The notes: generated by a model from the sequence alone, not told the origin. DNA of 64,000 bases from Massilia sp. NR 4-1 (GCF_001191005.1 NZ_CP012201.1:2852001-2916000), one strand, 5' to 3'; shown: positions 55,361-64,000, counted from the first letter of the stretch. A program made the numbers and translations.

Positions 55361-56654
55361 CGTACTGACCTCCGCTTTGCTCGGCGCTGATGCGCACCAG
55401 GTCGACCAGCTGCTGGCCGGCTTTCAGGCGCTCCGGCACGGCCTTGAATTCAGCGGCGCCATTGCCGATCACCACGGTGTCGGCAAACGCCAGCACCTCG
55501 TCCATGGAGTTGACCATGAGCTTGGAGATGTGCGGAATGTGGTTCAGGATGTAGTCCTGGTTGGCGCCGGTCAGCGCGGCCAGGTTGACGTTCTTGTCGT
55601 ACAGCTTGAGCTCGTAGCCCTTGCCCAGCAGGTGCTCGATGACGTCGACCAGCGGCGATTCGCGCAGGTCGTCGGTGCCGGCCTTGAAGGAGAAGCCGAG
55701 GATGCCGACCTTGCGCGCGCCCTTGTCGACGATCATCTTCAAGCCTTTTTCCACTTGCTTCTGGTTCGACGGCAGCACGGAATTCAGCAGCGGCAGGTCC
55801 AGGTCCAGGCTGCGCGCCTTGTAGGTCAGCGCGCGCACGTCTTTCGGCAGGCAGGAGCCGCCGAAGGCGAAGCCGGGCTTCATATAGTAGGGCGACAGGT
55901 TCAGCTTGGTGTCCTGGCAGAAGATTTCCATGACCTTGTGGCCATCGATGCCGACCGCCTTGCAGATATTGCCGATCTCATTGGCGAACGCGACCTTCAC
56001 GGCGTGCCAGGTGTTGTCGGTGTACTTGACCATCTCGGCGGTGGCCACATCGGTGCGCACCAGCGGCGCATCCATCTTCTCGTACAGCTGGACCAGCAGC
56101 GCGCCGGCCTGTTCGTCGGTCTCGCCGATCACGGTTTTCGGCGGGTGGTAGTAGTCGTACACCGCCGTGCCTTCGCGCAGGAACTCGGGGTTGTTGCAGA
56201 CGCCGAAATCGACGCCGGCCTTCTTGCCCGAGGCTTCTTCCAGGGCCGGGATGACGACCGAGGTCATCGAGCCGGGCAGCATGGTGCTGCGCGCCACGAC
56301 CACGTGGAAGCCGGCCTTGTCCTTGATGGCGGCGCCGATCTGCTGGCACACCTTGCGCACATGGCTCAGGTCCAGGTTGCCGTTCAGCTGGGACGGGGTG
56401 CCGACGCAGATCAGGGACATATCGCTGCCCAGCACGGCGTCGCGCACATCGGTGGTGGCGCGCAGCAGGCCGCTCTTGACGGTGGCGGCGATCATCTCGC
56501 CGATGTCTTTTTCGATAATCGGGGTCGTACCCTGATTGATCAGGTCCACCTTGGTTTGGTTGGGGTCCACGCCAATCACGGTATGGCCGTCCGACGCCAG
56601 ACAGCCGGCGGACACCGCCCCTACATAACCCAGGCCAAAGATACTGATTTTCAA
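55344..56654 (-). CDS. algD: GDP-mannose 6-dehydrogenase, AlgD-like
   Basis: A 436-residue nucleotide-sugar dehydrogenase. Over its length it reads like AlgD of Pseudomonas: ISIFGLGYVGAVSAGCL start, SYYMKPGFAFGGSCLPKDVRAL-type active site with C268 (the number of the AlgD catalytic Cys), GFSFKAGTDDLRESPLV and the C-terminal DGICW. It would oxidise GDP-mannose to GDP-mannuronate. The start is TTG at 56654 with GAGGAG 7 bp before it; no ATG fits. Confidence 0.85.
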   Translation of the reverse strand: MKISIFGLGYVGAVSAGCLASDGHTVIGVDPNQTKVDLINQGTTPIIEKDIGEMIAATVKSGLLRATTDVRDAVLGSDMSLICVGTPSQLNGNLDLSHVRKVCQQIGAAIKDKAGFHVVVARSTMLPGSMTSVVIPALEEASGKKAGVDFGVCNNPEFLREGTAVYDYYHPPKTVIGETDEQAGALLVQLYEKMDAPLVRTDVATAEMVKYTDNTWHAVKVAFANEIGNICKAVGIDGHKVMEIFCQDTKLNLSPYYMKPGFAFGGSCLPKDVRALTYKARSLDLDLPLLNSVLPSNQKQVEKGLKMIVDKGARKVGILGFSFKAGTDDLRESPLVDVIEHLLGKGYELKLYDKNVNLAALTGANQDYILNHIPHISKLMVNSMDEVLAFADTVVIGNGAAEFKAVPERLKAGQQLVDLVRISAEQSGGQYDGICW

Positions 56655-56669
56655 GATATTACTCCTCTA

Positions 56670-58658
56670 TTAATGTGCCTTGAACTGCCATTCCAGGACA
56701 GTCACGATTTCCGTTGCGCCAACAATCCTGCCCCGCCAGACGGCGGTGCTGATGCCGGCTTTTTCATCAAACTTGCGCGAGATCCAGCCGGCCGGCGGCG
56801 ACTCGCTGCAACGCAGCAATTCCACCCCGGCGCCGAACTCGCAGCGCATATTCAGGCGCGCCCGCTCGCCCTCGATACTGAGCTGGCTGCGCGTGCCTTG
56901 GGCCTTGCAGCCTTCGGCGAAGTGCCAATGCAGGGCTAGCTCATGCTCGCCCCGGCATTCTAATATATCTTTAACAACAAGGGCGTTCCGATTGGAATCA
57001 AATTCCACTTTGCGGCGGTGCAGCACCGGATCCGCCAGCCGGGCATACCCATCGTGCTCGCCCTCGAACACTTGCAATTCGCCAGTGGGCGCATGGGCCA
57101 GCAGGCGCGCCGTGGCCTTGCGCAGCCACATGAAGTTGCCGCCGATCTCGGACTGGTCCTGGCCATCCACCTGCACCGTGTTGTGGGCGGCGGTACTACG
57201 GAAATAGTCGCGCCACAGCTTTTGCGTGTGGTAGGCATAGGTGCCGGGGTCGATCAAAAACTCTTCGCCGCCCAGGGACAGCGTAAACGCCAGCGCATCG
57301 GCATGGCCGTGGGCCGCGATCGACAGATAGCCCAGCGGCGCGCAGTCGGCCACCAGCCGCACTTCGCCGGCCTGGCCGTAATCCTTGCCCAGCAGGTAGT
57401 AGCCGCCCTGCGAGAAGGCCAGCACCGGCTGCTCGGGACCGGCCGTGCCCAGTTCGTCCCAGCGCGCCGCGCCGGCCGCACCGAACAGCCAGCGGTTCTT
57501 GTCGTCCAGGCGGCCGGCCTTGGCCTTGAAGTCCGGCCGGCCGAACAGCAGCGCGCAACTGGCCAGCAACGAGCGGTAGGGACACCAATCCGCCTCGTAG
57601 CCCAGGCGCACCATCTGCGCATCGTCGGCATCGCCCGTCATCGGCACGTGGCCGCCGGCATCCATCAGGGCCGCCACGAACTCGGCCAGGCGCTCCAGGC
57701 GCTGGCGGTAAGCCTGGCTGAAGCCGACGCCGTTCACGGCGCCGATGCGCTGGCACAGCAGCATCATGTCCATCACCTCGTGCTGGTAATAGATGGCCTG
57801 CTCCTTATTGACCCCGTCTGCCGTGTTTTGTTGCAGCGCCTCGGCTTCCAGGCCGCGCTGGGCCAGGGCTTGCCAGCGCGCCGCCTCCGGCCAGCAGGGC
57901 CAGTTGACGGCCGCCACGAACAGGCCCATGTATTCGCCGAACAAATGGTTGTTGGCCGAGGAGTGGCGCGAGAAATAGCCGCGGACGAAGTGGCAGTGCT
58001 GGTAGACATTGTCCAGCCACTGGCGCAGGAAGCGCTGGCCGCCCTCCCCTTCGAACAGGAAGGAATCCTTGCCGCCCAGCAGCTGCCAGGCGAAGGCCCA
58101 GTTCAACAGCCGCACCGCCAGTTCCAGCGAACTGGTCCAGTGCACGCCTTGCGCATACGGGCATTGCGCAAACCACGATTGTAACAGCGCGCGCACGCCC
58201 TCCGCATAGCGCCGCTCCCCGCTCAGGCGCCAGGCCAGGGCCAGCGTCACCAGTTCCAGGTGGCGGCTCGGCTCCCACAGATACTTGATATCGCCCACCA
58301 CGCGCTCGCTGCGGTAGTCGATCAGCTTGCCCAGCTGCATGGGCGCCACGGTGCCGGTCTTCGGATCGCGGTTCCACTGCGGCGGGAAGCCCAGCGGCAG
58401 GTCGCGCAGGGCAAACACATTCCAGCGGCCGGCCAGGATGGCGTCGGCCGCCGCGCACACGGCGCCCTGGTCGGCGCCGGCCGCCGGGTCGCCGACAAAG
58501 GCGGCGCCGAAGCGGCCCAGGTCCGGCGCCGGCACGCGGGCCGCCAGGCCCAGGCCGAATTTACTGGCCTTCTTTTGCAGCAGCTGCTGCACGCGCCAGG
58601 CGATTTCCGGCGCACCCATCAGTTTCAGGCGGTTGAGTTTCCAGGCCAGAGAAGTCAT
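56670..58658 (-). CDS. Heparinase II/III / alginate-lyase-like protein
   Basis: A 662-residue protein with an alpha-helical toroid N-terminal part (about 100-370, WTSSLELAVRLLNWAF and HEVMDMMLLCQRIG) and a beta-sandwich heparinase II/III domain (about 400-640) with the metal/active-site segment AAHGHADALAFTLSLGGEEFLIDPGTYAY broken around His and Asp. There is no signal peptide. Such proteins in polysaccharide operons are thought to trim or edit uronate polymers. It overlaps the next gene by four bases. Confidence 0.87.
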   Translation of the reverse strand: MTSLAWKLNRLKLMGAPEIAWRVQQLLQKKASKFGLGLAARVPAPDLGRFGAAFVGDPAAGADQGAVCAAADAILAGRWNVFALRDLPLGFPPQWNRDPKTGTVAPMQLGKLIDYRSERVVGDIKYLWEPSRHLELVTLALAWRLSGERRYAEGVRALLQSWFAQCPYAQGVHWTSSLELAVRLLNWAFAWQLLGGKDSFLFEGEGGQRFLRQWLDNVYQHCHFVRGYFSRHSSANNHLFGEYMGLFVAAVNWPCWPEAARWQALAQRGLEAEALQQNTADGVNKEQAIYYQHEVMDMMLLCQRIGAVNGVGFSQAYRQRLERLAEFVAALMDAGGHVPMTGDADDAQMVRLGYEADWCPYRSLLASCALLFGRPDFKAKAGRLDDKNRWLFGAAGAARWDELGTAGPEQPVLAFSQGGYYLLGKDYGQAGEVRLVADCAPLGYLSIAAHGHADALAFTLSLGGEEFLIDPGTYAYHTQKLWRDYFRSTAAHNTVQVDGQDQSEIGGNFMWLRKATARLLAHAPTGELQVFEGEHDGYARLADPVLHRRKVEFDSNRNALVVKDILECRGEHELALHWHFAEGCKAQGTRSQLSIEGERARLNMRCEFGAGVELLRCSESPPAGWISRKFDEKAGISTAVWRGRIVGATEIVTVLEWQFKAH

Positions 58659-59725
58659 GCGCGCGCCGCTCCCAGGGCCAGGTAAATGCTTTCGATCTGC
58701 GGCAACAGCGCCTGCGCCGAGAACGTGGTCTGCACCTTGTGGCGGGCCGCCGCCCCCATGCGCTGAGCCAGAGCCGGATCGGCCAGCAGCTGGCGCCAGC
58801 GCGCCGTCAGCTGGGCCACATCGCCAGCCGGCACCAGGAAGCCTTCGACCCCGTCGCTCACGGCTTCCGGAATGCCGCCCACAGGCGTGCTCAGGATGGG
58901 CAAGCCGGCCGCCATCGCTTCCAGCACGCTCATCGGCAAGCCTTCGTTATACGAGGGCAGCGCATAAATACTGCTGCGCGCCAGCGCCGCCGCCTTGGCG
59001 TCGCCACGCACCCAGCCCAGGAAATGCACTTGCTGCTGCAAGCCCAGCGCCGCCGCTTCGGCGCTGGCGTGCTCGACCTCGCCATCGCCGCCGATGTCCA
59101 GGCGCAGCCCAGGAAATTCGGCTTTCAGGCTGGCCGCAGCCGCGAGCAGATCATACGTGCCCTTACGCTGGCCGACGCGGCCAAAGAATAGGGTCTGGCC
59201 CGGCAGGCGCTGGCTCCAGTCCGCCACCGCGGGCGGCACCACGACCGGGTTGTACACCACCGAGATGCGCGGATTGCGGCTGATGCTGCTGACCCAGTCG
59301 CGCCAACTGGCCGAGAGGACCACCACATGGCTGACCCGGTTATAGATGGCGCGCACCAGCCAGCGCCGCAGGGGACCGCAGTCGCGCTCGTAAAACACAT
59401 GGAATTCGGCCCCGTGCAAGTGCAGCAGCACGGGGATGCGGCACAGGAAGGCGATCAGGAAGAACAGCGACTTGCGCCAGAAGCTGGCGCGCGAGGCGGT
59501 ATGCACGTGGGCCAGCGCCACCTGGCCACGCAGGGCCAGCACGGCGAAGCGCCACAGCGCGCCGCCCATCGTGCGCAGCTTGCGCCCTGCCCCGCCGTCA
59601 CGGTGGGTGGCGATGTATTCGATCGGAAAACGCTGGAACAGGCCGGCGTCACGGTACACCCCGACGACGGAGGAGATGCCCCCCATCGTGTCGGCGTGGG
59701 TACCAATCATGGCGATTTTTTTCAT
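58655..59725 (-). CDS. GT4-family glycosyltransferase
   Basis: A 356-residue GT-B enzyme. N-terminal GTHADTMGGISSVVG and C-terminal LFFGRVGQRKGTYDLL, then EGLPMSVLE as a clean EX7E motif. It is coupled to the heparinase-like gene by an ATGA overlap. Confidence 0.92.
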   Translation of the reverse strand: MKKIAMIGTHADTMGGISSVVGVYRDAGLFQRFPIEYIATHRDGGAGRKLRTMGGALWRFAVLALRGQVALAHVHTASRASFWRKSLFFLIAFLCRIPVLLHLHGAEFHVFYERDCGPLRRWLVRAIYNRVSHVVVLSASWRDWVSSISRNPRISVVYNPVVVPPAVADWSQRLPGQTLFFGRVGQRKGTYDLLAAAASLKAEFPGLRLDIGGDGEVEHASAEAAALGLQQQVHFLGWVRGDAKAAALARSSIYALPSYNEGLPMSVLEAMAAGLPILSTPVGGIPEAVSDGVEGFLVPAGDVAQLTARWRQLLADPALAQRMGAAARHKVQTTFSAQALLPQIESIYLALGAARA

Positions 59726-59770
59726 AGTGATGGGGCGCGCCGGCCACGGGGCCGGCGCACCGAAACCCTT

Positions 59771-61087
59771 TTATGCGGACAGGCGGCGGCCTGCGGTGTC
59801 GACCAGCTTGCGCTTGCCATTCGGCGCCAGGGGGATGTCGGCGACTTCCTCCAGCTCGATGTCGAAGAAACTGCCCCAACGCTTGAGCTGGGCGCCCAGC
59901 ACGAACTCTTTGTGTTCGCGGCTCAAGGCGCCATGCTTGCCCACCACGGCCAGGCGGATGGCGCCGGGCTGCTGCTGCCGCACCTGGTAGAGGCGCACAA
60001 AGTCCCAGGTGACTTCATCGATGACGATGGACAGGCCGGGAATGCGGTTGCCGAAGCGGTCGATCAGGAATTCCTGGTCGCGCCCATCGAGATTCGCGCA
60101 GACACCATCGGCCCCGACCAGGCCGAAATCATTGGTGCAGTAACGGATCAGGGGCATGACATCGTTCCACAGCGAGGTGCCGACAATTTCCGCCGTCTCG
60201 CCCTGCATGCGGTTTTCCGTGACGGCATACAGCGGCTCGAAACGGTAAGGCTGGAAGACGCCGTCGCGGTAGCCGGCAAACGCCAGGTTGGTGCGCTCGG
60301 ACTGGCCATAGCTGATCGAAATCGGCGCCTGGAACAAGCCCTCGATGGCGGCCAGCTGCTGCAAGGTCACCGGTTCCGACACCAGGAAGACGGCCTTCAC
60401 CCTGAAATCGAGTTCGTCGGCGCGCACGATCTCGGCCAGCGCCGCCGCCGAGCTGGGATAGGCATGCACGTAGTCGGGCCGGTAGGCGTTCAGGTCGGCC
60501 ACAATCTGCTGGCGGTGCTGCGACGCCAGATGGTAAGGCGAGAGCATCAAGCGGTTGCCCGCCACACGGCTGGGCGGCTCGTGCGCCAGGCGGCGCGCAT
60601 CCGCGCCGATGCGCAGGTAATTGCTCTTGTCAAAACTAAAGCCGAACTTGCCCCAGCAATCGATCAGGAACGCTTTTTCGATATCGGCCAGGCGCTTGTT
60701 GCGCCACAAGCCGATGCCCTGGCCGGAAGAGCCGCCGCTGGTGACGTAATTGAGCCAGCGCGGATTCAGGCGCTCGTCCAGGAAGTCGCGCTGGCGGCTC
60801 ATCACTTCCGCCTTGCTCAGGTAGGGGAAGCGCGTCAGCAGCGCGTCCGGCGCCTCGTTCGCCAATTCGGCCGCGGACAGGCGCACGGTGCTGCGATAAA
60901 ACGGGACATGGGTGCACGCGCTTTGCAGGATGTGGCGCAGCTGCCGCTCCCGCAATTGCGTGCGCTCCGCCTCGCCGGCGGCCAGCTGGCGCAGCACCGT
61001 GAAGTACGCGGGATGGTACAGCAAGCGCGCCGGAATGAATTTGCGGTAGGCGTAATAGCGTTTTTCCAGCCAATCAATATAACTCAT
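59771..61087 (-). CDS. CapK / phenylacetate-CoA-ligase-like adenylating enzyme
   Basis: A 438-residue ANL-superfamily protein. The ATP-binding P-loop is TSGGSSGQG (116-124), and the A5-like region is SYGQSERTN. The C-terminal RDQEFLIDRFG and NGKRKLVD segments fit the small C-domain. Enzymes of this CapK type occur in capsule loci and probably activate a carboxylic acid for transfer to the polymer. It follows the opine-dehydrogenase-like gene by 20 bp. Confidence 0.8.
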   Translation of the reverse strand: MSYIDWLEKRYYAYRKFIPARLLYHPAYFTVLRQLAAGEAERTQLRERQLRHILQSACTHVPFYRSTVRLSAAELANEAPDALLTRFPYLSKAEVMSRQRDFLDERLNPRWLNYVTSGGSSGQGIGLWRNKRLADIEKAFLIDCWGKFGFSFDKSNYLRIGADARRLAHEPPSRVAGNRLMLSPYHLASQHRQQIVADLNAYRPDYVHAYPSSAAALAEIVRADELDFRVKAVFLVSEPVTLQQLAAIEGLFQAPISISYGQSERTNLAFAGYRDGVFQPYRFEPLYAVTENRMQGETAEIVGTSLWNDVMPLIRYCTNDFGLVGADGVCANLDGRDQEFLIDRFGNRIPGLSIVIDEVTWDFVRLYQVRQQQPGAIRLAVVGKHGALSREHKEFVLGAQLKRWGSFFDIELEEVADIPLAPNGKRKLVDTAGRRLSA

Positions 61088-61107
61088 GCAGTCTTCCGTT
61101 CCATTGC

Positions 61108-62223
61108 TCAGGCTGCAATGCGTTCATCGTGGGCTAAGTTCATGCGGCGCACAAAGTCGGCCGCAGCCAAGCCGCCCAAGCCCAGGCGTTCCAGGGTACG
61201 CGCCTCGGCATGGAAATCGCGCTGCAGCAAGCCGCCGGCAATCACGATGAGGGAGTCCGCCACGGGCGTGGGCACACCGAGCAGGCGGCCGATGGACGCC
61301 ATCAGACCCAGCCCCATGGGTACGTCTTCGGTGATAAAGCGGGTTTGCATATTCGCCGGCCCCTTCGGCCCCCCCTCTTCCGCGTAGCGGCGGAAGACTT
61401 CGATCGACGGTTGCGACAAATCCTCTTCGTTGCGGAATTTGCATTCGTCGAAATAGGGGGAAGGCTTGCCGCCGCAGGCGGCAATCACGGCATTTTTCTC
61501 CGCGTCGAGACAGTTCAGCAAATTCAGCACCGAGGGCGTGAAGGCTTCACGGTACATCCAGAATTCGCCTTGCGAATACTCGATGCGGCTGGCTGAGAGC
61601 AAGGTGCCCAGGGTGTGCACGATCAGATTCGGGTTATGCATGGCCGATTCCACCACATTGCTGCGGATGGCCACATAGGTAGGGAAAAATTGCGCGGCCA
61701 GGCGCAGCCCTTCTTCGCTGCGGGTCGCCGGCAAAAACGCCAAGGCATTGCGCGTGTTCTTGAACAGGATATTGACCACGCCAGGTTCGGTGATGCGCGC
61801 ATCGTAAGGCAGGCTTTCGCCTTCTGCCAGGATGAAGTCATGCTTGGCCTGATACGGCAGGAAATAGCAGGACCCCATATAGCCGGGCGCCAGCAGCACC
61901 AATTGCTTGTCCGACAGATAGGGGCCAATCAGGGCGGCGATCGCCTCATGCTGGGTGGTTTGCGTGGTGATCAGCACCAGATCGGGTTTGACGCGGAAGG
62001 CTTGCGCCACATCGCGCGTCACCAGGGCAAACTTGGCTTCGCTCGTCTTGCCGTGCTCCGGGTTGCTGACCAAGGTGACGCCGCTGCGCGCGCGCACCGC
62101 CTCAAAGTTTTCATCATGCAGGGCATGTGAAGTTTTCAGCAAGACCACATTATGGCCGTCCACAGCCAGCAGTCCCCCTAAAGCGCAACCGGCATTGCCC
62201 GCGCCCACCATCAATACATTCAT
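61108..62223 (-). CDS. Octopine/nopaline-dehydrogenase-like oxidoreductase
   Basis: A 371-residue protein with an N-terminal Rossmann domain ([21 protein letters not shown] at 7-12) and a C-terminal opine-dehydrogenase helical domain containing MHNPNLIVH, which matches the catalytic His region. Opine dehydrogenases reductively join an amino acid and a 2-oxo acid with NAD(P)H. The ATG at 62223 has GGAGG upstream; the longer frame has only four more codons. First visible gene of the operon. Confidence 0.82.
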   Translation of the reverse strand: MNVLMVGAGNAGCALGGLLAVDGHNVVLLKTSHALHDENFEAVRARSGVTLVSNPEHGKTSEAKFALVTRDVAQAFRVKPDLVLITTQTTQHEAIAALIGPYLSDKQLVLLAPGYMGSCYFLPYQAKHDFILAEGESLPYDARITEPGVVNILFKNTRNALAFLPATRSEEGLRLAAQFFPTYVAIRSNVVESAMHNPNLIVHTLGTLLSASRIEYSQGEFWMYREAFTPSVLNLLNCLDAEKNAVIAACGGKPSPYFDECKFRNEEDLSQPSIEVFRRYAEEGGPKGPANMQTRFITEDVPMGLGLMASIGRLLGVPTPVADSLIVIAGGLLQRDFHAEARTLERLGLGGLAAADFVRRMNLAHDERIAA

Positions 62224-62315
62224 GATTCCCTCCAATCGTCATGCCCTGCAATGCAACACCAGACCATCCAGTGCGCCAAACATGACGAAGTATAAACGTT
62301 TTTCCAATGTTAGCA

Positions 62316-62330
62316 TTGCTATTTTAGCAA
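62316..62330. promoter_or_regulatory. Inverted repeat in the polysaccharide leader
   Basis: TTGCTA-TTT-TAGCAA is a perfect 6-bp inverted repeat. It lies 93 bp before the ATG at 62223, in what would be the leader if the sigma-54-like element is used. Confidence 0.4.
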
Positions 62331-62358
62331 TTGTGTGCACCCCATCCCTGCTGCGGCA

Positions 62359-62374
62359 AGCAATATGATTCCCC
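62359..62374 (-). promoter_or_regulatory. Possible sigma-54 promoter of the polysaccharide operon
   Basis: On the minus strand GGGGAA-TCATA-TTGCT keeps GG and GC at the right 10-bp spacing and a full TTGCW, but C4 and C6 of the -24 box differ. The predicted start is near 62348, giving a leader of about 125 nt. Confidence 0.35.
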
Positions 62375-62506
62375 CTGCCGGGGCCACTGTGACGCGGTGC
62401 CGGCTGGTGAAACCCAGAGAGGGAAAGAGGCGGATTGGACGGTAAAGCGTATCGCGTCCAGGCGCTGATACAGGCTCTGCCGTGCAAGATGCAGAAAAGC
62501 GCGGAA

Positions 62507-62529
62507 AATGGTAGCACGGCGTTACCATT
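62507..62529. promoter_or_regulatory. Inverted repeat upstream of the polysaccharide operon
   Basis: AATGGTA-N9-TACCATT, perfect 7-bp arms, about 135 bp upstream of the possible -24 box. Candidate enhancer site. Confidence 0.4.
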
Positions 62530-62562
62530 ATTGCAAATTGAGAAAAACAATTGCCCCGGGCG

Positions 62563-62593
62563 AAAAAAAAGCAGCCAGAAACTGGCTGCCTTT
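62563..62593 (-). terminator. Terminator of the heparinase-like gene
   Basis: GCAGCCAG-AAA-CTGGCTGC. On the minus strand it is followed by eight T residues. It sits 21 bp after the stop. Confidence 0.9.
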
Positions 62594-62610
62594 GCTGCCT
62601 GCCCGAGGGC

Positions 62611-64000
62611 TTATTTCGGCAGGCTCAGGGTTTGCGTGCCGACAGTCAGGGTCCGGCCGGAAGCGCTCGTCGTCAGGGACAGCGCCGGCCGCTTGCAGCC
62701 GACATCGAGCACGACCAGGAATTCGGCGCTGGTGACCGCGGCCGACTTGGCATATGCGCCATGGTTTTCCACGGTGCCCGCTTTCGGCGGCGGACCGCTG
62801 CGGGTTTCGAAGACCGATCCGCTGCTCAGATCCGTCAGGCAAACCGAGCGGTCGACATTGGTGATGCTCACCTTCCCCCCCCCTTCAGCCTTGATCGGGC
62901 CGGCGGCGTGCATATTCCATTCGAATTTATGGGCGGCCGGGGCGCTCAATTTGTCAAGGACAACCACGGCATCCTGGTTGCGCAGATACCAGACTTTGCG
63001 GATGGCCGAGTTCAGGCTGCCGGCATAGGCCGGGGTCGCGTCGCCTTCCGCATAATCGAGTGCGGCGCTGGTGCTGAAGGCGGTGATGCGGCCATTGTAG
63101 CCCAGGTTTTCGCCCGTTCCCTGGGTGAACTGGCCAATACCGCCATCATAGGTGATGGCATTATGCGCCTTGGTCTGGCGATACCAGCTGGTCACCAGCG
63201 GCGACATATAGTAATCCTGGTAGCCCGCTTCCATCAGCAGGCGCCGGCCGCCGCTGTTCAGGACGATCGAATTCTGGTCGCTATGGCTGTGGTTATAGGA
63301 ACCATAGGGACTGGACTTGAAGTACAGCGAAGTGCGCGCGCGGTCCGCCATGCTGCTGTGCATGGCCACCCAGCCGATACTCGGGTACAAGGCGGCATTG
63401 GCCGGCGGCACCGCCGTCGCCACCGTCTGCACCGGCAGCGGATAGCGCGCCGTCAGCAAGGTCAGGTCGTTTTCCTCGCCAAGCTGGTTTTTCGCATACC
63501 ACGCGGCCGTCGGCGTCGTATAGCGCGAGGCGAAGGCCTTGGTCAAGCCCCAGTTCGGGATGATTTCGCGCTCGTCGCCAAACACATTGCCCGGACTGCC
63601 TGGCGGCAGGAAATGCATCATGTAATTGGTAAAACCGATAGCCCAGGGCTTGTTAAACAGGTTCATGCCGAGCGCCTCGCCCAGCGGCTGCCATTGCTGG
63701 ATCAGGATGTCGGCCGTATACGTGCCATAGGCAGTACCCTGGGAATACCCCCCTTCCGGGCCGCTCCACACCGAGGTGGAATGGATGAAGGAACGCACGG
63801 CGAAGTCGAACCAGTTCTGGGCCGCCGGGATCTCATTGAGCACGAGCGCGGCAATCACGGCGGTATAGCCCAGATTGCTGCCGCCATGGGAATCGAAGGG
63901 GAATTGGTCCATGCGGCCGTCGCCGCCGGCCAAGTCGGTGTAGATTACGGCGACGCGCTGCTCGATGACTTTGAGCCAGGCAGCCCGGCGCGTGGCGTCA
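62611..64000 (-). CDS. Heparinase II/III-like protein (5' end outside window)
   Basis: At least 462 residues; the frame stays open to the right edge, so the true start lies beyond it. The segment YNHSHSDQNSIVLNSGGRRLL and NAITYDGGIGQFT belong to a heparinase II/III-type catalytic beta-sandwich, preceded by an alpha-toroid part (GYTAVIAALVLNEIPAAQNW). The C-terminal beta domain ends TQTLSLPK. It has its own terminator and differs from the heparinase-like protein at 56670. Confidence 0.8.
   Translation of the reverse strand, partial: DATRRAAWLKVIEQRVAVIYTDLAGGDGRMDQFPFDSHGGSNLGYTAVIAALVLNEIPAAQNWFDFAVRSFIHSTSVWSGPEGGYSQGTAYGTYTADILIQQWQPLGEALGMNLFNKPWAIGFTNYMMHFLPPGSPGNVFGDEREIIPNWGLTKAFASRYTTPTAAWYAKNQLGEENDLTLLTARYPLPVQTVATAVPPANAALYPSIGWVAMHSSMADRARTSLYFKSSPYGSYNHSHSDQNSIVLNSGGRRLLMEAGYQDYYMSPLVTSWYRQTKAHNAITYDGGIGQFTQGTGENLGYNGRITAFSTSAALDYAEGDATPAYAGSLNSAIRKVWYLRNQDAVVVLDKLSAPAAHKFEWNMHAAGPIKAEGGGKVSITNVDRSVCLTDLSSGSVFETRSGPPPKAGTVENHGAYAKSAAVTSAEFLVVLDVGCKRPALSLTTSASGRTLTVGTQTLSLPK

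Larger units (their letters stand above)
62224..62610. other. Promoter region of the polysaccharide operon
   Basis: A 387-bp gap between two minus-strand genes. It holds the terminator of the left-running gene at 62611, a weak sigma-54-like element and three inverted repeats (62316-62330, 62507-62529 and overlapping TAGC-ATT-GCTA at 62311-62321). Confidence 0.6.

Overview
The window looks like part of a chromosome of a GC-rich betaproteobacterium of the Oxalobacteraceae (Massilia, Duganella, Janthinobacterium type). This is inferred from the complete prpBCD'F-type methylcitrate operon (AcnD plus PrpF), ClpS-ClpA, S20 and MurJ housekeeping genes, several PEP-CTERM (exosortase substrate) proteins, an EpsA-like regulator and an exopolysaccharide locus. 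No database could be searched, so the genus is a guess. No tRNA, rRNA, insertion sequence, prophage or CRISPR array was seen.

Layout. 1-126: start of a PAS-like protein that runs off the left edge. 382-8083: 2-methylcitrate cycle operon (prpB-prpC-acnD-prpF, minus strand) with the divergent sigma-54 activator gene prpR; the intergenic region shows a good -24/-12 promoter, an inverted-repeat activator site and an IHF-like site. 8186-11438: small membrane protein, secreted alpha/beta hydrolase and a LytS/LytTR two-component pair. 11446-14832: tricorn-type protease. 14972-18099: clpA, clpS and a cold-shock protein. 18160-21835: HTH-citrate synthase fusion, divergent MFS exporter, two GNAT acetyltransferases. 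21920-27042: icd, a pseudouridine synthase, an Ala/Ser-repeat secreted peptide, a DUF192 protein, rpsT and murJ.

27056-36531 is one tightly overlapping ten-gene minus-strand operon for a type II secretion / type IV pilus hybrid: GspG, GspF and GspE, PilM/N/O/P-like assembly proteins, a lipoprotein secretin, and three further pseudopilins. The last of these lacks the conserved Glu5 and carries a proline-rich tail. Next to it lie a PEP-CTERM protein and a large S8 serine protease.

40992-50340 is a surface-protein region: a lipoprotein, an EpsA-like LuxR regulator, an ExeM/NucH-type nuclease, five more PEP-CTERM proteins (three are FxDxF-type paralogs) and a TIGR03790-type protein. An 18-bp perfect palindrome (49052-49069), a 15/18 copy (46425-46442) and a half-site (36822) all lie in front of PEP-CTERM genes and may define a local regulon.

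50491-64000 is an exopolysaccharide locus read on the minus strand: bifunctional ManC/AlgA, a sugar nucleotidyltransferase, GalE, two GT4 glycosyltransferases, a GDP-mannose dehydrogenase very like AlgD, two heparinase/alginate-lyase-like proteins, a CapK-like adenylate-forming enzyme and an opine-dehydrogenase-like protein. Together they suggest a mannuronate-containing polymer, possibly decorated with an amino-acid or opine group. Polymerase, export and exosortase genes are not in the window and probably lie beyond the right edge.
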